A DNA stretch of 64,000 bases from Paralichthys olivaceus (Eukaryota > Chordata > Actinopteri > Pleuronectiformes > Paralichthyidae): the NCBI RefSeq assembly GCF_024713975.1, contig NC_091100.1, forward strand, positions 20,633,501-20,697,500, in the 5' to 3' direction. The notes beneath the pieces were generated by a model. It saw only the letters and a list, made by a program, of their open reading frames with translations, did not search any database and had not been told where the DNA came from. The position numbers and the translations under genes were made by a program. How positions within the stretch are numbered: position 1 is the stretch's first letter; every line of letters starts with the position of its first letter. Shown here piece by piece: positions 1-13,027 of this stretch.

Positions 1-285
1 AGAACCACTCAATTGATTTCCATGAAAGTTTTGGAGGGTTGGGCCATGACCCAAGGATGAACACATTACATTTTGAGGCAGATCCAGGATTTGTTCCTTT
101 ACTTTCTCTATTATTGCGAGACAAAGGATAATTCATGGATCTTGATAAAACAAACCAGGCATGTTAATGAGACTGAGAATTATGAGTGTGTGCAAGGAAA
201 ATCCAGATCTAGTGACTTTAAATGTGGTTTCATGAGAAGACTGGTGGGCAGATGTATATGCAGTCTACTGGGTGCCTTTCTCATT
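1..285 (+). repeat. Dispersed repeat family A, copy 1 (cut by window edge)
   Basis: The copy contains the family landmarks ATTGATTTCCATGAAA, GGAGGGTTGGG.CATGACCCAAGGA, ACATTACATTTTG, GCAGATCCAGGA and, further on, CATGGATCTTGATAAAA and AATCCAGATCTAGTGA. These recur at 6640, 19636, 22606, 29567, 42038 and 48222. The family resembles a repeat common in percomorph genomes that I cannot name or classify. An 84-codon open frame at 73-327 lies largely inside it and is not a gene. Confidence 0.7.
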
Positions 286-1794
286 AGTGCTGTTTTGGTT
301 ATTGTTGTTTTCAGTGGAAATTCATGAGAAAAGTCATTGAGGAAAAAAAAGGAGCTGAAAGTGTCTGGTCCTCACCAATGTGCTAATGTAGAAGCTGTTC
401 AACATATGTCGAGATCAAGCTACTACAAAAAAAGACTATAATATTGTCAATCTGTTGATAATTGTATTTAGAGAAGAAACATAATAATAAATGATCTAGT
501 GGGACAGAGCCGTTTTGAATATTATCAGAAACACCCGTGACTTTCCTACAATGATGTGCCAAAATGTCTGCTGTGAAAAAAGGCTTGGGTTTCTCATTTC
601 AGTTCCACAAAGAGAAGGTACTAGGCAGTAAAAAAGAGCCTGTACATCTATGCAGGTGTTTTCAGTTACCCTCGGCTTTTTAAGAGCTCGATCTGGTTCA
701 AGTCAGGTGGGGGTCAGCTGGAAAACACAAATACTGACAACACACTGTACTGCAGCAGTGAGAAAAGTGTAAGTTGCTGAAACAAACAAAAGACAAATCT
801 GTGAGAGAGCTGTCAATCATGCACAGTCCTGAGAGGAGCTCCAATCATGCAGGATGGACATTAGTGTTATTGTGCGTTCATGATGTGTCGGAATAATCTG
901 GAAAAATGAGTTGTTCATGTGAATTTATGTGATCGCCATCTAAAGTCAGAACAAGTTGGAAAGTTGGGGAAACCTTTTGTAAACAAGCTGCTGACATCAT
1001 CACAACCAATTAGCATCATATTTATAATCAGCTCTAAATAGTTAATGTGAACTTGTCAAATGTTTCTAATTAGTTAGGAACTAACACCAGACTTTTTAGG
1101 CAACAGATGTTTTTATGACTAAAGTTATGTCTGACAGAACTGATCCTTTTACTTTTACATTTATACAGCATATTTTGTTTGCAGCCTTTTTTCCACGTTT
1201 CCACTTCAAAAGCACATAAACACACCGAAGTCAGAACAACAACTTCACAACTCGAGGAAATGGCAGCTTCTCTGAAGCATGTGAATGCACGGTTAGCATA
1301 ATGCTCCTACTGTCAGGAGGTAAAGGGCCAGGTAAAACTTCTGTTGAGTGGATGCTGCTTTCTAGACAAAAATAAAGGCTAGAAAGCAAATCATAAATGA
1401 ACCTGGATCAATGAAAGCTATTGAATTCATACATTTTGTGCAAAAGGTCTTTTGATATTCTCATTACTTAGCATAAAAGTGTCACACAGACAAACTTCAT
1501 TCCATTGTCTGAATGTGTCCCTGCTGCCGTCTACAAGTCTTTTTCTGTATCATTCAACATAAACAACATATTCTTGTGCTGAGAAGTAAGACGTCACTAT
1601 TGAAACACAGCATGACAGAGAAATGCTCACACATTAAAGATTCTCTCTCTCCTTGTTTTACTGCAAACGTCGATAAAGCTGACAAGTTCTCATTATAAAA
1701 TTTGTGGTGTAACAGGAATTAACCAAACTGTGCTGTGTTGGGTCGTTGAATTTGGGCCTGGAGAGTCCTTGGAAGTATAACCGACTTCTGTTCA
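286..1794. other. ptger1 intron or downstream DNA, no exon recognised
   Basis: I looked here on the minus strand for the TM7 exon of the receptor (a sequence encoding WNQILDPWVYILL or similar) and did not see it. Open frames are short and resemble no known family. No repeat beyond the one at the left edge was recognised. Confidence 0.6.
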
Positions 1795-1896
1795 TTATTT
1801 ACTCTGTACTGGTGTGCACACAAATAAATGTGAGGTTGACGTTTTTTCTATGACCTGGTCGCATGCTTCCCTGTCATTGTATTTTGTGATACTCAC

Positions 1897-2766
1897 CAGC
1901 AGAGGGCTCCAGCAGATGCATGAGGTGACCATGATGCCAACCAGCTGCACCACCATCTCTATGTCGTGGGACTTGGCCGAGCGATGGGAGCCGGGCTGCC
2001 TCCTGAGCCGTGCGAGCACCAGTGTCATTCCACTGATGGTGTTGCACACCAGCGCCACGGCGAGCGAGGTCAGACCGAGTCCAGAGAACAGCACCACGAA
2101 TGCCACGTCCACCTCCTCAGTGTCACTGAGCACTTTAATGAAACACCAGGTCCCTGGGTCCTGGTAGGCGTAAGAGCCCAGGTGAAAGCAGGGCAGCATG
2201 GCCACACACAGAGCTGCCAGCCAGATGACGGACAGGCAGATCTTTGTGCGCGTTTTGGTGACCAGGGATGAGTGTAGCAAAGGCCTTGTGACACCCAGGC
2301 AGCGCTCAGCAGCCATGGCGCAGCCCATGAAGAGTGGGCACAGGCCAAAGAACACCATGCTGCCACCCAAGAACTGACACATGCCATCAGACTTGTCAAA
2401 GTCCTCTGGGCGCACACCTCCATGGAGATAGAGCCGTAGAACAAGGGCGCCAGGGATCACGTGGCCGACGAAATCTGTTACCACGAGTGAGGTGGCAAAC
2501 AGAAGGAATGTGGCTTTGGAGCGCCGGCGTTGGAGGCAGTAGGCATTAGCCAGGATAAACAGGGCCACGATGTTGGAGATAATGCCCAGTGTCATGGACA
2601 AAACGACAACGATGACGCCACTGGTGGTGGGCTGCACCAAGGTGAAGTTCCCCTGCTGCGACAGCCCTTCGACGGCCACCCGGGCCTCCACCCTCCCTCC
2701 ACTGTCATTGGAGAAGTGAGGGAGGAGTGGGGAGGCTGAGGAGTTGTAGTGGCTCAGAGCTAACAT
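1897..2766 (-). CDS. ptger1: Prostaglandin E receptor EP1-type GPCR, first coding exon (partial gene)
   Basis: This is a class A prostanoid receptor of the plasma membrane that binds prostaglandin E2; mammalian EP1 signals through Gq and calcium. The exon encodes 290 residues covering TM1 to TM6. TM1 is about residues 50-76, TM2 86-112, TM3 129-153, TM4 175-193, TM5 220-250 and TM6 270-290. The prostanoid ECL2 signature GTWCFI is at 205-210, and C130/C208 are placed for the TM3-ECL2 disulfide. ERC (154-156) replaces DRY, as is usual in this family. N-glycosylation sequons are at N8, N20 and N40. The TM2 stretch HVIPGALVLRLY and the TM3 stretch MVFFGLCPL fit EP1 better than FP or TP. The reading frame stays open upstream, but a good acceptor (cttctttgtcttgcag, exon from 2807) puts the first usable ATG at 2766. 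A GTGAGT donor follows CTG at 1897, phase 0, at the family's conserved TM6 intron. The TM7 and tail exon was not found in 1-1896, so the gene runs off the left edge. Confidence 0.9.
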
Positions 2767-4191
2767 CACTGATCTCTGAAGGTGCAGAGGTCCATAGTTA
2801 ATCGAGGCTGCAAGACAAAGAAGAGGTACATTTGGTTTATGAACCGAATCAAAGTACAATTTTTACTGATTTGCGGATATTAAAAAAAACAAAGGTTACA
2901 CATGTAGGTTCAAAAATCATTATCACACATCAGACAGAACGATTGGACGAGTGTGAAAAGTTTGAGAATCACAAGTTATGACCTTCACAGTCACCAGGTA
3001 ACTCTAATTTCACAATTTCCCTCCAGTAGAGTCCTCACATTTTATGACAAGGAGCAGGAAGCTTTTTTGAAAGCAAGATACTAGGTTATCAACCTTAGTG
3101 ATAACCTGTTATTATCTATTATTTCAAACTGTAAACTTTGCAGATGAAAATCTAAGGTCCTCTTACAAGCAAGATTTAAAAGCACAGACCTGACTAGATT
3201 TTTACTCTGCAAATTATCTTATAAATTCCAGCTGACCCTAACAACCAGCTGAAGCAAACACTTTTAAACAACCACAGAATCACAGAGAAGATGCGTCAAT
3301 CACCACAACTGTCATGATGCAGAAAAGTTTGTCATTACTCAGGTTTAGTTACACTGGCTTTAAACAGTCATCACAACAACACACTATCTAAAAGCAGAAT
3401 ATGAATATAGTTGCAAAATATATATCAATATCAATACTTTAGCCTTTATCTCCTCACATCTGCTTTTGTTGTCTAAACTGATTTTACAATTGAGATTTTT
3501 CTTTTCCAACTTTATGTTTATTGGGCAATGTTAAACACACACACTTTATAGTTTTTACAAAGTTTTTAAGATGTTGCTTCCATGTCTTTTTCCTCAACTT
3601 TAATCTAAACACATTTTCAAATTCAGTCGACCCTACGCATACACATCTTCACCTCAACCCTCGTCCCTCTGTTCCTTTATCGTCTCAATTCTGTTGACAG
3701 CAGATTATAATCCAGGGAGGTGTTTTTATACAAGATTTATTTGCCCAGTAATAAGAGAAAAATAAAATAAGCAATAAAACAAACAGAAACTCTCTTTTTT
3801 TTCGTAATTACAAAATATTAGCTGCTGATAATGTTTCTGAAAATAGTTATCATGAATCTAGTGTGATGCAGAAAATGTCTGGTTCTCCTGATTACAGGAA
3901 AAAAAAATCCATTATGCTTTTCCCTGTTCAATTTCTAATGAAGAAGTGTATCCATTCTCTTAATAAATTTGCATCCGTTTGCAGAATTACTATGCTGTTG
4001 TTTTTCACAGTATGCAAGAAACAATGAACAGGCAAGTTAAGATAATTAAAACTGGAAAAATCTTGTTTATCAGATTTATTATGAAATTGCAAAAATGCAG
4101 TTTAGTCTGCCAAGTTGTAGTTGCAAGAAATAAAGTCAACTTTATCCATTACATTTATTTATTATGAAGATTTATGACGGTTCAAGCTCAC

Positions 4192-4460
4192 CCCTGCATA
4201 GCTGTGATATCCTCCTCGGTCCAGCTGAACATCCAAACAGAGGGTTTTTCCTTGTGGCACAGAAATCCAGAGATCCTCTCAGCACAAACCGTCCACACAC
4301 ACATGAGAAAATGTCTCGGTGTTTGGATCAGAAATCATGTTTCCCTCTGGTAAAGTGCAGCAGATCGACGTCCTGTGTGGGATAGGATCCATGTGTGAGT
4401 GTGTCCGGCTGCTGCATGGTGTCTTCAGGGTTGTACAAGAGTGAAAGAGATCCCCACTGA
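4192..4460 (-). other. ptger1: Candidate non-coding first exon of ptger1
   Basis: A minus-strand segment runs from about 25-30 bases below a TATA motif to a strong donor (GCAGGG followed by GTGAGC, last exon base 4192). The next acceptor on this strand with a good pyrimidine tract is the one at 2807 that opens the ptger1 coding exon. A spliced 5' leader of about 270 bases is therefore plausible. It contains ATGs in short open frames, so the exact start and splice use are inferred from motifs only. Confidence 0.4.
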
Positions 4461-4482
4461 CACTGAAACACAGAGGCATGTT

Positions 4483-4490
4483 TTTTTATA
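4483..4490 (-). promoter_or_regulatory. TATA box, likely ptger1 promoter
   Basis: The minus strand reads TATAAAAA here, which would place a start site near 4460. A purine-rich stretch lies just upstream (about 4535-4560 on the minus strand, GGGAGAGAGGGGGG). No other gene on this strand lies between here and the receptor. Assignment to ptger1 is inference. Confidence 0.4.
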
Positions 4491-4560
4491 ACACGTCTGT
4501 CTGCCGCCTTCAGGCTATGAGGGCGTCTCTGCTGCTGCTGCCTCATCAACCCCCCTCTCT

Positions 4561-6639
4561 CCCCCTCTGTGTCGCTGCCTTGTGTTTACATTAAAGTGTA
4601 CAATCACTGAGCACTACATCTAATAATACTCACTTTTTATGGGTCACCTACACTTCCAAGAAATGATCTCAAACATTATATTAATAATATTATTCACAGA
4701 GCTAAAATTCACAAAGCTGCTTATATTGACCGACACTGCTGCAGATATCACAGACACAACTTTGCCTTTATTGTCCCCACATTGTTTGGATTTAAGCACT
4801 CGCTCATGAAACTGTTTTACAAGATCAGACTCTATGTGTGACTTCTGCTTGTTGTAGCCTACAATGGATCTGTGGTGAAGAGGATTTGTGAAGCCCGGAT
4901 TCCATGTGAACAGATTCCATTTCACAGCCGAGATTAAATGTCTTTTTTTTCTCACTGTTTAATTCTGTGCTTAAAATAACCTGGAGGTATCAGTTTACGG
5001 AAAGATCCAGCAGTCGTAATCAGGCTGCTGTGTTCCTATTCTCTGTATTCATGATTTCAGTCCAAGGGGGGGGTGAAGTTATCTAAAAAGTTTAGGTTGC
5101 CCTTGTGTTTTTGATTTTTTTGAAAAAACAAACAGCTTCAAGTTTTGGAAACTCATTGGGATCAGTATGGAGAAGTGATATTCACCATCATGAAAGATCC
5201 AGATGTTTTTCAAGGACTCTGATATTAGTCCTGAGGGTTTTTGCAGCTGCATTATGGAAAACATGTCAATTTTTCTTCCTGCTGATTGACAGACTGAGAG
5301 GGAAAACCACGGCGAGGCATAATGTATCTCTGATTTTGGTTTCTTTTGCCGCATACTGGGGACAGGTGTTCGTGTTTGTTTTATTTTTTAAGAGGACCTG
5401 GCAGCCCAGCTGGACACATACTTGCACAAGTTGTGGTTTGGAAACGGGGGAAAGAGCAACATCCAAATATTGGCTGCTAGTTCACAGGAGCCAGAGTGGA
5501 GGTATAGGCACTGACACGTAAATTGGTTTACAAAACTTAGAAAGAATGACAACTGGAGGGTAGGTTTCACCGGCTGGCAACTCGGCTCTGCGTGATGGCG
5601 GTCTTTTGAAGGTAAATTGTAGGATTTCACAACATGTTAAAATATCAAAAATGTCTATTAGGGAAGTATTCATTTGTAAAATTGCAAAGGGCATCTGTTG
5701 TAGGTTAAAGGAGTGAGGTCTGCAAAAAGCATTTGACAGCAGCAGACGGTGAGCTGGGGTTCACCAAACACTGAGTGAAAACACACCTGGTGTGACACAT
5801 AACCACTTTCAGGAGCTTTGACTCTTTACGAAACAAGAGTCCACAGCCATGCTCTCGGATCATAATGGCTGCTTAGGTGCAGGGGTGCATTGAGGTCAAT
5901 GCTATTGTCTGCATGCATGTCACAATCTCAACATGCTGATGTTGGGCAGATGTTAGCTCAAGCTTCTACTCTGCTCTTGAGAAAAAGGGAGCGTCATTAG
6001 TTTTGCCGGATCTAATGTTGCCCAGCTGTTGTCTCCAGAGGAAAAGTCAGGGGGGCCACTAAAGAGGATTATCTTCTGAAAATCTATAAAAGAATTAAAT
6101 AAATAAAGCCGATCAGACCTGCAGCTGTAAAAATATGTCAGTGCAAACCCAAACTCTGGGGCCACCTTGGTAGTGGGGGTATTTAGGTTCTAACCATGAA
6201 CCACCTGGCTTCTGTTCATCTGATGACCTTTTTCTTGTTCATCCCTCTTTTTTTCTCTCTCTTCCTTTCTCTCCCTCACCTTATTTGACTGCTGACACTC
6301 TGACAAACTCAAAATGTAAAGGGAAAAAAAGCCTCAAAGTCATAAAGGTTTAAAATGCCACAAAGGTCTTTCAAACTAAACAAAATAGTCGACCTGGTGG
6401 TGCTAGGGGAGGAGTAAAAGGGTTTAAGTCGGTGGGATTCACCCTATGGGGATAATGAATGTCTTCATTACAGCATGGAGGACCATTCAGATATGTCAGA
6501 ATATTTTAGTCAGGACCAATAAAGAGAACTGACAGATTGAAATACCCTCCATAGAACCATACTAAGAGTGTTCTTAGTTCTTATAGCATGATTGAAAAAG
6601 GAAAGAGGATGTGGTGTTACCACCTAAATAATTGATTAC
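4561..6639. other. Intergenic DNA, no gene seen
   Basis: Frames are broken on both strands. The 138-codon frame at 5105-5521 has no recognisable domain. A pyrimidine-rich run sits at about 6226-6292. Nothing else was recognised. Confidence 0.6.
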
Positions 6640-7090
6640 TTCCCCCTGTTTGTCCGACTCTAAGCAGGAATACACAAAAAACTGATTTTCTTGAAACTTG
6701 GTGGAAGGGTGGGGTTGGATCCAAGGAAGAACCCACTTGGAGCAGATTCAATTAAGGGAGGGGATCTTTATGACGAAAGTCAGATAGGTAAAGTGATAAT
6801 ATCTATGACTAGCTAGAATTTAGTGAGGATCTGAATAATGATCTAGATTTTGTGGATTTGTGATCTACATTCAGTCACTGTACAGGATCAACCTTTCTAA
6901 AATGTATATCTGAGAATGTCTGTGTACTTAGTTTGTGTATCTGATCTTAAATGTTTATGCAATGCAGTGGCAAATCAGTCACCAGGCAGAGGTGTTCGCT
7001 CCCCGAGGAGTGCCTTTCTAGTTTCGTCAGTTTATGTGTCTGATTGTTTGTTAGCAGGATTACAAAAAAACTACTAAACCAATTTCCCCC
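6640..7090 (+). repeat. Dispersed repeat family A, copy 2 (two partial units)
   Basis: The first unit (about 6640-6985) has GAAACTTGGTGGAAGGGTGGGG, CCAAGGAAGAACCCA and later GAATTTAGTGAGGATCTG. A second unit head follows (about 7010-7085) with GTTTGTTAGCAGGATTAC and AAAACTACTAAACCAATTTCC. The junction near 6985-7010 has the family tail form GGCAGAGGTGTTCGCTCC, so the two units are in tandem. Confidence 0.65.
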
Positions 7091-10000
7091 ACCCCCCAGT
7101 GCCCACGTAGACTCTTAAGTGCAACAATCAAGTGTTTGGCCACCATGTGTGTTAATCCTCTCTCTCTGAAAGGAGAACCTTTTTCCTCATCAATTGCTCT
7201 TACAAATGGTGCCATTTGGCCTCTACAGATGACTGGCTCTTCCAATATCAAGTCTGGGGTTTATGGGTTTGAGGTTCTTCTACACCCTTCCCCTCTCATT
7301 GACCACAGAGTGAAAAAACAACAACCCGCTGACTGCATACCTGATGATCTTAGGAGCCCTCTGAGATGGAAGAGCCCTTCGGCCTGGAAAAGTTTACAGT
7401 AAGATGTCTATCTTTTCTCGAGATGGAACTGTAACATTGAAGGAAAAGCATCATAGGTTTTCCTGTTGCACGTGCACACAAGTATTCTGACTCGCTTCGG
7501 ACTCCAAACTCCCCCACCACAACCGTTTAACGGTTCCTCTCATCGGCCATTTTGCCAAAGCTTTCTGCAGAGCACATGCCTGTATGTCAGAGAGATTGAG
7601 TATTTCTTTACATGTGAGAAGCTTTGAAGCAGAGAGGAGTTTTGGTTTGCCAGTCACTATAATCTCTACTACCTGAAATATTACCCTTTTTATGACTGCA
7701 AGCAAAATCAGTCCTGGGACAATAGTTTTCACAACTGCAATGTGCTACTTTCAATAAAACAATATGACATCATATGAATGCTTGCAGTGTGGCAAGGGTA
7801 ACCACGGGGTCATTGGCTTGTGCATTCCTCACTGTCATTTTAGGGAAATGCTGGCTATTACCAGTGGAAAGCCACACGCTATCAGTCTGGGCGCCTTAGG
7901 AACTACTGGCCAAAACTGAAACAGTGGAATGCTCGCCTGAGAATATTCATCAGCGTGTAGAGGAGACAAACAAGCTGTCAAAGACAGAAACAAATTTAGC
8001 TACTTTTCCCTGATGAAACGCACACTCTCCTCGGAGTGCAAATTGTTTAAAAACTGCTGTCTGGCTGCAGCCCAGAGGTCATTTCTAATATTCAGTTACT
8101 GTTTCGCACACTGTGCTGTTTGGTGAGAGGGTGTGCTTACTGTGCCAAAAGAAATAGCAAAATCATAATACAGTGAAATCCACAAATACTCATAGTTGTC
8201 CTTCATTCTGGGCAACGCACAACGAGATGTTTATCACGGCTTATTTTCCTGTCTCCAGACGGTAACACATTAAAATGTATTCATTTTAATCTGTGTTCTT
8301 TGGATTGTTACCCAAGAGGCAATGGAGTCACAGTGCCTTCTTAAAAATGATTATGTTACATCAGCTTCAACAAGAAATACATGTTCATGACATGACAAGA
8401 GCAAGTTCTTTCAGTGTGAGAGCAGGACTTATTGTTTTAACGTTCATATTTTGTAGGCCTGCGCTCTCACTCTAATAGCCCCTGCCTGTGTGTAGATTTG
8501 CATTGCTTGTTCTAAAACTGTGCGTTTGCACTTCTATTTTGTTGCTTGACAGATTTCCTGCTCTCTAGCTTCAGCTCTTCTCCTCTCCCTTCTCCAACAT
8601 TTTGCTTCTGTCCGTGTTGGACACGTTTCTCAGATTGCTCCTCTGCAGTCTGTCAAAATTCCCCAACCAAAAGAATGCCAGGTGTAGTGAAGCACACAGA
8701 GCAAAGCAGAGAGGTGTGTGGAGTGTAAGCGCATTTTTAGTGAAGCATTATAAAATCTGAACATGAAATCAAGAAGTTCTGCTCTCAAACTAAAAGAACA
8801 CGCTCTTAAACAAAGATTGGAAAAACTTCACACACCAAAGGCTCCTATACTTTGTGTTTTTGGAGAGACGGATACAAATGAACAGGAAGATTTATTCGAT
8901 CTCAAATCGCTGTCCTGTGTTGACACCATAGACCGTGTTTAAGAGGTTGACACATGCAAGTGAATATTTACAAGTGCATTTGAGTGTTTATATGGATACG
9001 CTTCAGTAGTCTGATCTGTTCAGCTTGTCTTTCTAAAACAACACAGACTGATCTGACATGATGTGAAATAAAACAAAAAGGCCTCCATGTAAAGTTACAA
9101 ATTGACGTCTCACACTCAAGATCCTTGAGTACCTTGAAATTATTCGGAGTCTATGTTTTATTTAGACCTTGCAGAAGCCTATCCAGACCAAATATTTTCT
9201 CTTGCTGCCGTTTTTGCTGCGCTTTTGGCTTTGAATGGTTGTGCTTTTCCAAATTACGACATTAAGCAACGTAATCAGAGAAATACTTCTTGGGAAACCT
9301 AGAAGTCAAAATTTCACTTATCCAGCAAAATATCTCAACATCTAATTGGCTGACTGACACAGATTTTTGAGCAGGCACCAAAGGAGCCTGTCAGATGGTT
9401 GACAGGCAGCTTTCCAATGTCAGAACTGGGCTGTGTGTCCGACAGTTTCCGTCAACTTTCTGAAAATCTGACATTCACACCCAGCTCATGCTGTTATTGG
9501 CCTGCACAGTGATGAAAAGGATTTTGAATGTCTTCCAGGCGAGACTGTCTAAAATGTGTGCATTTTACTGTACAAACCCACAGTGCAGCTCTAACCTTAG
9601 TGAATCAATAACGTTACCACCATGAAGCTGACATTTTAAGGTTGGTCTTGTCCAACAGCTGGATGCACTGAGAAGAAACAAACAAGATGCAGATACCACT
9701 TTGAAGGCCAGATTAACTGTATGAAGCTCTTCCTGCAGAAAATGGAAACTGTAATGCACCATTCTCTGGTTATTTACATCCCTTGGGTTTAAATAGCTGT
9801 GCTAACACATTGTTGCAGTCATAAATGGAGATGGGCTATGAACCTCAAATGGCTCAGTAAGCACAAATGTTGGCCAATTTCTTCACACCCAATCAAAGTT
9901 AATTAGGTTTCTACCCAAAGAAATTTGTTCTGGAGGACAATTTGTTCCCTTTACTATAAACCTATTATCGTGCAGTGTCCTTGAAGGTGTAAGTGTGTGT

Positions 10001-12530
10001 TGTGGTGTTTGTCTGTCTGTCAGGCTTTAATTCCAGATTATTATGACTTTGCTTCATTTTCATTATTTCATAAATTAGATGCCAATCAGGCATCAATTCC
10101 TACATGTGAGGTAGCTACAATGTTAGCCTACAGTTAGAAAGTAGTTACGTCTAACTCTAGTCAACATGATAACAAAATGCCTAAAGCCAAACTTAAAGAA
10201 GCGCCTGGAGACGCACAGGATACATTTGAGATTAGAGTGATGCTCCGTGTGAACTCATGTCAAACACATCAGCTGACAGTGTGGGCGGTCTTGGCAACAA
10301 CGGTTGGAGACAGTTAATGACGAGTTTGGGGCTGGAGGTTTGTACTATATTAAGCACTAAAACTGATATTTAGTGTTAAATTATCATGTAATTTGTCATT
10401 GTATCATTGTAAAGAGTTATTTATACTTGTATATTTAGGTTAAGTATACACAATTTCACTTAAAAATGTTTTTTTGTTCTCATCAGCAACCTTTATTCAA
10501 CTTCTTTGTAAGTAGTGATACCCAACCTACCAATGGCTGGTCCTTCTGCTCAGTAAAGTAAAACAGGAGAGCAAAGACAGAGTCTCCCTGTAGCCACCAG
10601 CATCTGTCTTCAGAGCTGATTAGTTGATGATGCCTTTATATGTTGGGAAAAATAAGCTTTCTGACTGAGCAATATGTCACATACTGGCAAAGCCAACACG
10701 ATGAGCCTGTAAAATTAATGATCCGTGTCAGGGTTTAATTTATGAGCTGTTGGCAGGAGAGGAGACAGAAGAAGGCAAAGAGCCATCCAGTTAGGAGAGT
10801 GAAAGAAATAAGTGTCATGAAATGTTCAACGTAAAAAGAAAGAGAGAGGGAGAAAAAGAACATTACCGTGACTGGGACACCAGCCTGGCTATTAGAGCCG
10901 TCCAAGCACTCACATATGCATGCTGTTTTAGCACTTAGTAATCCTTACCTGGGATTTGCCAAATACAGGCACCGTCTTTACTGCTTTCCCATGCAAATTT
11001 TTTATTCCTCCATTCACTTTTCCTGTCACAAAGCATCGTCCAAAATGTCCTCGAACGCCATTTATTCCTATGACGGCTCCATTTCCAATAAATTACACGA
11101 AAGCTTTGTGTGCTACTGATATTCCAGAAATGAGAATATGCCCTTCATAACTTTGAAAAGCAAAGCACATTTGGGTGCTAAAATTCAAGGAAAAATCAAA
11201 CTTCATCCTTTAAAAATTCACGGTTAGTGATATTTCATAGCTGTTATAACCAAGCTCCCTGGACTCCAATTTAGTTCATGCGTTATATTCTCTGAGTTCA
11301 CAGCAAGAACACTGTGACCTTTCTCTGAAGGACAGAGAAGACGGCTATGTATTCCCTTTTACTGTTAGCTTGCAATTAAATGTCATGATGTAAATTCATC
11401 AGCCTAAAAAAAAATGCAGATGCCAGGAAATACATCCAGCACAGGATCACCTTTTTCTACCAAACGCAGTTCCGAGAAGGGAAATTCTCAATATCTCTTT
11501 CCTGTTGTCTTTGCAAACAGTGAAACTGTGACATTTCTGTGGCTTTTTTGTCATAAATCTTATTTCACAGTAAAAACCCATGAAAGGTTTCCATATCAGT
11601 GTTTAATGGTCTACATCAGAACAAATTCTCCCTGCTCGGCCTCAGCCAAGCTAAACCTGTGTTTAGTCAGTATCTGAATGAATCTTTGAGGAGACTGGCT
11701 GCATCCAGCTGCATTGGCTGATGTGCTGCGCTTATCCTGGACAAAGACAGAGAGTTTTAACGCAAGAGTGGCAATGACAAACATAAATCCTGAGTAGAGG
11801 GACATACTTTCTGTTTGTGCGGCTTTATATATGTTATTTACTTAATTCCCTTCTAGACAGAGAAGACAAAACTACATCTCCATCTACATCCTCATCTCCA
11901 TCTTCATGCACGAAGCTTAGCCAGAGAAATGACCAGAAACTTTGCAGGGAGACTCAACATATCTGGACACAGTGAGCAGTCTGATGTATGACAACGGCGC
12001 CCACCATCATTCCACATAGGCCGAGCGCTCCGTGGCTTTGCTGATGTGTGCGGTAATAAAAGTGAAGGCCTCGCCTCTGTGTAGTGATTAATGAGAGGTC
12101 CTGTCAGTGTGAATAAAAGAGGGGAAGTGGTAATTGAAGTGGGTGTGCAGCATTGAAAGATTTAAGGGCCACAGCCTGCTAATCAAGTCAGCAGGGATGG
12201 TATTAATAGGAGACTGTGACACAACAACTCATCATCCACACCCACACAGAAACAGGCAATTACTGCATCACATACTCAGTCATGCACATTAACCTTTACC
12301 TGGAACTATGTAAGCAATATATCAGAAACAGTGTTCCTATAAAAACATCACATTTAAAGCCCAACTATATTATTTATTTGTTTTTTTTATTTAGTATTTG
12401 CAAAAGAAATGCAACAAGTTTGACTAAATTTGAATGAATTCAAACTGCTCATTTTAAGTTAGAGTGATGAGTTGTAGCCTAATGTAAAGGACAATATTTG
12501 TTTAAATTTTGGTTGGTAACACTCATGCTT
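7091..12530. other. Intergenic DNA, no gene seen
   Basis: Base composition is AT-rich. Only short open frames occur, none of which resembles a known protein or sits between convincing splice sites. No tandem repeat or transposon end was recognised in this stretch. Confidence 0.55.
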
Positions 12531-12562
12531 ATAAGTATGTATAAGTATGTACAATAAGTATG
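12531..12562. repeat. Short tandem repeat of ATAAGTATGT
   Basis: The decamer ATAAGTATGT occurs twice in direct succession, followed by an imperfect third unit (ACAATAAGTATG). It lies just before a dispersed fish repeat fragment. Confidence 0.7.
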
Positions 12563-12583
12563 AGGCTACAGTCGGTATCTCCC

Positions 12584-12645
12584 TTAGCTTAGCACAAAGA
12601 GTGAAAACGGGGAATCAGCTAGTGTCAGTGGCTCTGTACAAAGCT
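12584..12645 (+). repeat. Dispersed fish repeat fragment (TTAGCTTAGCACAAAGA type)
   Basis: The stretch TTAGCTTAGCACAAAGA, then GTGAAAACGGGGAATCAGCT and GGCTCTGTACAAAG, follows a pattern I recall as widespread in fish genomes. There is one copy in this window and the family name is unknown to me. Confidence 0.5.
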
Positions 12646-12837
12646 ATAAGAATTTGCAGCTAAAGCAAATTTAAAGTTGTGAGTTAACAAGTTTCTCATT
12701 TATTTAATTCTTGGTCACACTAAGAAAGTTTGAATGCCCATTTGTTTTCTAACATATGTACTGTTACTTGTTGGGTTGAGTCGAATAACATTGGATGTCT
12801 CGTCACTTGCTGGCTCCATTACCTCCATTATAAGGGT

Positions 12838-13027
12838 TTGTCACTGAAGCGCAATGAATCCTGGGATATCATGGGCCGGAAAGGATCCTTTGGAGCCTCC
12901 GTTTATCTGGAATGAAAGGATGTATTTGAAGGAGCATTCAAAATGAGATAGTCTAGTTGTGCCGCTGTCTTGCAGTTAGTCGTTAAATGCAACCTCTGAA
13001 GGATGCAGTCCCTGAGGCACAGCTACA
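12838..13027 (+). repeat. Dispersed repeat family G, copy 1
   Basis: It contains TGTCACTGAAGCGCAATGAA, TCCTGGGATATCATGGGCC and, 120 bases on, GGATGCAGTCCCTGAGGCAC. The same order and spacing of landmarks recurs at 25223-25362, so this is a dispersed repeat, not coding sequence. Confidence 0.6.

Noticed and set aside
1897..2766. Identification as a prostaglandin F or thromboxane receptor
   Set aside because: The TM2 and TM3 sequence (HVIPGALVLRLY, MVFFGLCPL) and PGTWCFI follow EP1. FP has RTWCF and a different TM2.
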